Position numbers and translations under genes: made by a program
In this document: piece by piece, positions 59,506-64,000 of the stretch
How the letters are laid out: every line of letters starts with the position of its first letter
Numbering within the stretch: position 1 is the first letter of the stretch
The notes under the pieces: model-generated
Told to the model about the DNA's origin: nothing
Seen by the model: only the letters and a program-made list of their open reading frames with translations
Database searches by the model: none
NCBI GenBank assembly: GCA_026182355.1
Contig: JAPFBL010000166.1
Coordinates: forward strand, 372,001 to 436,000
Direction of reading: 5' to 3'
Length of the DNA stretch: 64,000 bases
Source: Hermatobates lingyangjiaoensis
Taxonomy: Eukaryota > Arthropoda > Insecta > Hemiptera > Hermatobatidae

Positions 59506-61251
59506 ACGATGATGATGATTAGAAAATTAACTTAAGAAAAAACATTAACAATAATTATTATAAATATCTAGTTACTAATTATTATATTGCTATGCTAATG
59601 AATTGACAACATTAATACGACAGGGAGGTTACACCAACGCGTAGGTTCCAAAATCCAGGTTTTCCAGTTCGATTCAAGATGTGTTATATTTATATCTTTC
59701 TTATTATATAAAGAAATGTAGGCATAACGATTAATGGCGCCTGGTGTCATTGTCGACTGACTGTGTTAAAGGAGCACAGAAGGGCCTTGTAGATTTACTT
59801 GAGAAGTCACTGGATCCAGACCTCATTACAATTAATTGCATTCTTCATTAAGAAGCACTATGGCGTTCCCCTAGTACAGGGGAACTCTCCTCAAACGTTT
59901 CCCCTAAATGTGTGGATGTGGTAAGTCTCATTATTAAGATAGTGATCTAATAATCGCAAGTGCTTCAAGCCACCGACTGGTTTGCTGATTCTCAGAAGAA
60001 ATTGACAGCCATATTATGATCTTCAACAGTCCAGTAGCTGTGAAAGGGGGGGTGTGGAAAAACCCTTCCCTAACTGCTTTGATGATATACAAACCATCAT
60101 GAAAATAAATCTCTAAGATCTCAGAAGTCAAGGACAAGACAGACTGCAAAAATTGTACTTCCCTGTTAAATATTTCAATTCACTTAAACTGAATACGACT
60201 CCCCAAGGAAGGAACTTATAAAGTTAATATAATTAATATAAAGAAGTAACTTATAAAGTTTATAAGTTACATCTTTTATATTAATACACATAATGACATT
60301 AGTATTTTCATATTACAAAATAACTTTACATAATCGTTGTATTCAAATCATACTAGAGTGTTACTCTTAGCGACAGTTTAACAAACACTCGATGTCACAC
60401 TTTATAAAATCTACATCGAAAAAGAAACATAAGTTTTAAGCATATTTTCTAGTTACTAATTATAAAATTATATATTTCACTTAGGCTACCAGTATCCCTT
60501 TTTTTATTATCGAATGTTCGTTAAACTGTCTCTGCGAGCAGCATCGTAGTATGATATGAATACAACAGTTATGTAAAGTTATTTTATAATAGGGAAATAC
60601 CGTGGTATTTATGTATATTAGTATAGATAACATAACTTTTTTTTATGTAGTGCAATTTAATTTCTGCATTAATGTAGCCTCGAAGATGTCTACAAATATA
60701 GAAAAAACGTTGACTTAAGAGTGTTTTACTGTTTGCAGCTAAATAAAACCTCCATAAAAAAATAATGTGAATATATGTGGTCGAGATAAGAAAACATTGA
60801 GAAAAGTATATATACCTATAGAGTCGAAATGTAGAAAAGTGTAGTGCCAGTTCTCTTTAAGTATTCCTTCTAATTAATTTGATGACTTATCTTCGTAAAC
60901 TACTTTTTCTATTTTATGTATAAATTCATAATAACATATAGATAACATAAAAGATTTAGAACAAAACTGACTATAATATTTATCATCAGGTATAATAATA
61001 TTACATTTATATCATCAGGTAGAAGTTATAACAATAATTCGACCTATTTTTAGTGTTACCAGATAACTCATATGTTTACATTTATGCAAAAAAAATCAAA
61101 TCAGTCGATAGGACTTTACATCAAGATTTTAATTAAAGTAACAAAAAAATTGACACAGAAATAACTCATTTCTATATTTCGACAGTTGTCGAAATAACAA
61201 TATATAATTATAATTTATATGTGTCGGTGTGTATGTATGGTAGTGTGTGTG

Positions 61252-61254
<3 letters not shown>
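59506..61254. other. Intronic DNA
   Basis: No exon or repeat family recognised. Positions 59,610-60,150 are somewhat less AT-rich with one 71-codon minus frame of no known type. Confidence 0.4.
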
Positions 61255-61347
<93 letters not shown>

Positions 61348-61350
61348 GAG
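61255..61350. repeat. (TA)n-(TG)n compound microsatellite
   Basis: A TA array followed by TG units. Open frames across it (Thr-His or Cys-Val repeats) are artefacts. Confidence 0.95.
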
Positions 61351-61784
61351 TGTGTGCATGTATGTGTATGTCTATATTTCTATATAATATCGACTTTAAT
61401 GATGCATATACTATGTGAAATATTGATGCTTACATTACAGTTAACTGTGTTTTCTTATACGTGGTGTTTAATTATAGCGTCGTGCTTATTAATAACTCTC
61501 TGAAAATTGTACAGTATAGTTGAGAGTTTTATTTAGCTTGTAGTACTGCTAAACTAATAATAGCATATATGATTAATCAATTTTCTAGTCTTGTATGATA
61601 AGTTATTTGCTATTATTGTTCTCAGTGATACATGTCTGATATCTACTTAGTACACTTCTTTTTATTAAATACCTGACCATGTCAGACTTGTGTTCATACT
61701 GCTTCAGTTTTGTGATTTAACCAGCTTCCTTCGACTATTAATACACCATTTTTATTTTTTTGCATACTCGTTATCTCCACGTAC

Positions 61785-61938
61785 CTCATTAGTGTCCATA
61801 ATTGCTCTTCTAAAATTGCCCATTCCTAACTGCGCCGTCGATCTTTCTACATAAAGTTCAGGCATTTTCTTGCAAAGTTTAATTCCGTGACTGTAAGCAC
61901 TTATAGCTCCTTTATAGTTTCCAACATTATAAAATGAC
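61785..61938 (-). CDS. DNAAF4: DNAAF4-like protein, internal TPR exon
   Basis: A 154-bp exon between acceptor GTGTTTCAG/G (61,939-61,940) and donor GAG/GTACGTGG (61,783-61,784). The first base completes a codon from the missing upstream exon; the exon ends in phase 0. It encodes SFYNVGNYKGAISAYSHGIKL, CKKMPELYVERSTAQLGMGN, FRRAIMDTNE: a complete TPR helix pair with the typical Y-x-A-I-x-x-Y and L-Y-x-x-R-(S/A)-x-x-x-L spacing. The order TPR, then AIxDxxxAxELL, agrees with DNAAF4 from animals. The N-terminal CS domain and earlier exons are outside the window. Expression would be expected in ciliated cells or sperm. Confidence 0.7.
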
Positions 61939-62347
61939 CTGAAACACAACATACCTAAAATAATTACTCAGCTGATTTACTTTTATACTTTTCGTATTCC
62001 TTATTATTAAACAAGTGTAAATCAAACTCGTAGTAATTTCTATCTTCATTTTTTGTATATATCATCCTTCAAGAACAATTGACTTGTCAAGAAAATTATC
62101 ACCTAATGGCCACATAAAAAAAGGCTTTAATATTTTTTACTCTTAGTCCCTAATTAAATAGATTGTTTCACCCATTATTATTAATTTAATGCTCCTTTAA
62201 TATAATATAGCTGCTTGTATAAAAAAGATAATATCATTTTAAACCTATTCATATTTATCAGACAAAAGAATAAAGCCTGAACATTATTTTATATTTTTTA
62301 AATTGTAATTAGCCTTCCTTTATAACATAAATATGTATATATATTTA
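61939..62347 (-). other. Start of the next upstream DNAAF4-like intron
   Basis: Sequence past the acceptor at 61,939 is AT-rich and noncoding. No upstream exon was found up to 64,000, so this intron exceeds 2 kb. Confidence 0.5.
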
Positions 62348-62508
62348 AAGTTCAATGTGGATAAAGAAATATAGAGAACTTAAAAGCACACACATTCAGT
62401 TTATAATTTTCGTTTTGAATCCTCTTTAGAAAAGACATGAAAACATTTTCCCTCTTTATTTGTCCATTTCGTACCGTATTTTAATCGAAAAAGTATAAAT
62501 ATAATATC
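62348..62508 (-). mobile_element. Diverged family C foldback fragment
   Basis: GTTCAATGTGGATAAAGAAA, TAGAGAACTTAAAAGCACACA match the left arm at 48,258, and TTTGTCCATTTCG to TCGAAAAAGTATAAATA matches its right end, with the middle reduced. It is therefore a decayed relative of the same composite element. Confidence 0.6.
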
Positions 62509-62610
62509 CGATTAAAATTTTCTTTTTCAATTTTATCTTGCTGATTTTTGTTTCAATAATTTCCATCACGTGCTTAATGATGATTATTTTTGTCATGTAT
62601 ACGTATATAT

Positions 62611-62735
62611 CAATGATCAAACGACAATATGAAATGGGAAAACAAGACTAAGATCTTTCAACCGTAACCAGCGGTCTTTGTCACAGTCAAAAGCATTTTT
62701 TCTATATATATATATATATATAATATATATATACA
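62611..62735 (-). mobile_element. Family F 3' fragment next to (TA)n
   Basis: Minus-strand copy 62,611-62,694 with the intact AGATCT and GACTAAG parts, but the box reads GTGACAA. It lies between TATATA and a TA array (62,702-62,735). Confidence 0.75.
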
Positions 62736-62789
62736 GAAATTATTATATATACAGAAAATATTGTATATACAGAAAATATTATATATAAC

Positions 62790-62942
62790 TTTAAATTACA
62801 CAAAGCACGACACAGAAAAGAGAATACAAAGAAAACTTACAGAATTCAATATTTTGAACTGTTGTTCATCATCAGGAGAGTAGACTAGAAGAGAGGACGA
62901 AGTGAGAGAGATCTCCCGCCGTCGAAGAACGGAGCGCGAAAA
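62790..62942 (-). mobile_element. Family C relative, single copy next to (TA)n
   Basis: Minus strand: CTGATGA, TGAACAACAGTTC hairpin, AAAATATTG, AATTCTGTAAG and a CTGTGTCGTGCTTTGTG end. The CTGATGA box is canonical and AATATT is self-complementary, but the G of GAA is C. A TA array follows (62,942-62,961). Confidence 0.65.
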
Positions 62943-62994
62943 TATATATATATATATATATTGATCAAAGTATGGACCGTGGAATATGGTAGAA

Positions 62995-63412
62995 ACAAAA
63001 CTAAAGTTTCTCGGGACTCGGTCAGTTCTTCAGGTTCAAATTAATCTCTCTTTGCCAACGTTTCGGTCTTTATTTAAAACCTTTTTCATAGGCAGAAGTA
63101 TAAATATTGAAACAGAAAAACTAAGTATTACATCACAAATTTTTTACAAAGGAAAATAGTATGAGGATTTCAACAACAACTGTAGTCTGAATGAACACGT
63201 GACACTGAACTGTGTTCATTGAGGCTACAGTTGTTGAAATCCACATACTATTTTCCTTTGTAAAAAATTTGTGATGTAATACTTAGTTTTTCTGTTTCAA
63301 TATTTATACTTCTGCCTATGAAAAAGGTTTTAAATAAAGACCGAAACGTTGGCAAAGAGAGATTAATTTGAACCTGAAGAACTGACCGAGTTCCGATAAA
63401 CTTTAGTTTTGT
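62995..63412. mobile_element. Near-perfect 200-bp-arm foldback, family B
   Basis: Arms 62,995-63,198 and 63,212-63,412 with a 13-nt loop. Only a handful of differences separate the arms, making this the cleanest long palindrome here. Each arm, outward, reads CTGCCTATGAAAAAGG, GGTTTT hairpin, GACCGAAACGTTGGC, AACCTGAAGAACTGACCGAG. (TA)n lies 34 bp left and directly right. It sits in an intron of the DNAAF4-like gene. Confidence 0.9.
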
Positions 63413-63423
63413 ATATATATATA

Positions 63424-63600
63424 GTATTTTACAGCTGTTTTACAGTTGACAACCTTCTTTTGGGTTGCCTCCAAGTTCCTAGCAATTCTGCTCTGAGCTG
63501 GTGGTAATTTCTTGAAATTAATACCAGCCCAGCGCAAAATTACTAGAAAATTCAAGTCAACCAGAGAGAAAGTCGTCAACGCTGAGCAGCTGTGAAATGC
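63424..63600. mobile_element. Foldback of unknown family between TA arrays
   Basis: Diverged inverted repeat, arms 63,424-63,510 and 63,515-63,600. TTTTACAGCTG mirrors CAGCTGTGAAA, and CTCTGAGCTGGTGGTAATTT mirrors AAATTAATACCAGCCCAGCG. No hammerhead box seen. The position between TA-rich tracts matches the other elements. Confidence 0.65.
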
Positions 63601-63801
63601 AATAATGGATAATTAAAAGAAGGTTTGCTGCCAATAGTAATATATAATAATAATATATTGATATATCATATATATAAATTAATAATAAAAAATTAATAAT
63701 TTATTGATATATATTAGGGTTATAGATTATATATAATTTTTATATAATATATATTATATATATATAATAAAGATTTCTACATTAAACACGTGCAAACAAC
63801 A
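63601..63801. repeat. TA/TAA-rich low-complexity DNA
   Basis: ATATA and AATAAT tracts fill most of 63,635-63,770 and form the target-like context of the elements on both sides. Confidence 0.8.
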
Positions 63802-63990
63802 ACAATGATCAAACCACAATAAGAAATGAAACAAGACTAAGATCTTTCAACCGTAACAAGCGGTCTTCGTCAGAGTCAAAAACCCAACTGAGGGTTACGA
63901 AAACTCAGTTGGGTTTTTTGACTCTGACGAAGACCGCTTGTTACGGTTGAAAGATCTTATCTTGTTTTCCCATTTCTTATTGGTTATGAT
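63802..63990. mobile_element. Head-to-head PLE termini, family F (copy at window end)
   Basis: Left copy minus 63,802-63,883, right copy plus about 63,907-63,990, separated by ~20 nt. The left hammerhead is complete: CTGACGA at 63,867-63,873 (complement), GACT/AGTC at 63,874-63,877 and 63,835-63,838, AGATCT. The right has CTGACGA at 63,924-63,930 but the AGTC of stem I has lost a base. The right end runs into TATATA at the window edge. Confidence 0.85.
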
Positions 63991-64000
63991 CATATATATA

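Larger units (their letters stand above)
48202..61784 (-). other. 13.6 kb phase-0 intron of the DNAAF4-like gene
   Basis: Donor GAG/GTACGTGG at 61,784 and acceptor TTACAG/G at 48,202 are both canonical GT-AG. The intron holds most of the PLE debris from 48.2 to 59.5 kb, on both strands, plus SINE and R2 copies. No further TPR exon was recognised within it; a short exon could be missed by eye. Confidence 0.6.

Noticed and set aside
61129..61503. Frames at 61,129-61,359 and 61,300-61,503
   Set aside because: They are driven by the TA/TG microsatellite.
62870..62942. Fully canonical hammerhead at the CTGATGA near 62,870
   Set aside because: The required GAA after stem II is CAA, so it is listed only as a degraded relative.
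43144..63990. Many repeated palindromes considered as a CRISPR array
   Set aside because: Units are not evenly spaced, belong to several families, and the DNA is eukaryotic with introns.

Overview
This is eukaryotic nuclear DNA: AT-rich, intron-bearing, packed with microsatellites and decayed retroelements, with no operon, ribosome-binding-site or CRISPR signal. An animal is certain and an arthropod is the best guess. Three things point there: tRNA-derived SINEs whose tails end in CTAACCTAACCTAATA-type repeats, many Penelope-like retroelement (PLE) remnants with GIY-YIG endonuclease domains, and a dynein-assembly TPR gene split by a 13.6 kb intron. The species cannot be named from the sequence.

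Layout. Positions 1-44,260 are essentially gene-free: diverged repeats, one 3.2 kb element with a three-unit internal array (21,000-24,225), SINEs, a 0.5 kb (CA)n/(CCCACA)n block (3,908-4,378), a few GC-richer islands (6.4, 16.0 and 34.5 kb) and scattered small foldbacks. Positions 44,262-47,690 are a PLE-rich block with GIY-YIG fragments on both strands. The only credible host gene is on the minus strand: exons at 61,785-61,938 and 47,947-48,201 encode the C-terminal TPR region of a DNAAF4 (DYX1C1)-like axonemal dynein assembly factor. They are joined by a phase-0 intron, itself full of PLE debris. The 5' exons must lie beyond 64,000.

The most interesting structure is a set of roughly 20 short elements (100-1,640 bp) sharing one architecture. 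Each is either a single 3' fragment or two 5'-truncated copies joined head to head, so that a hammerhead-ribozyme-like motif lies in each arm and the 3' ends point outward. Many sit inside (TA)n microsatellites. At least five unrelated hammerhead sequence families can be read: CTGANGA-type box, stem II, GAA, a short self-complementary stem III (AGATCT, AGGCCT, ACGCGT, ACATGT or ACGT), then a stem I strand complementary to the bases before the box. Three families lie downstream of GIY-YIG fragments, tying them to PLEs, where hammerheads are known. The shared head-to-head form at self-complementary (TA)n targets suggests priming from both sides of one break. That mechanism is inference; the palindromes and motifs are read directly.

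How the parts relate: the elements are parasitic and most are broken. Their main effect on the host would be through the DNAAF4-like transcript, whose introns contain several long hairpins and hammerhead-like motifs, one hairpin beginning 57 bp from a splice acceptor.
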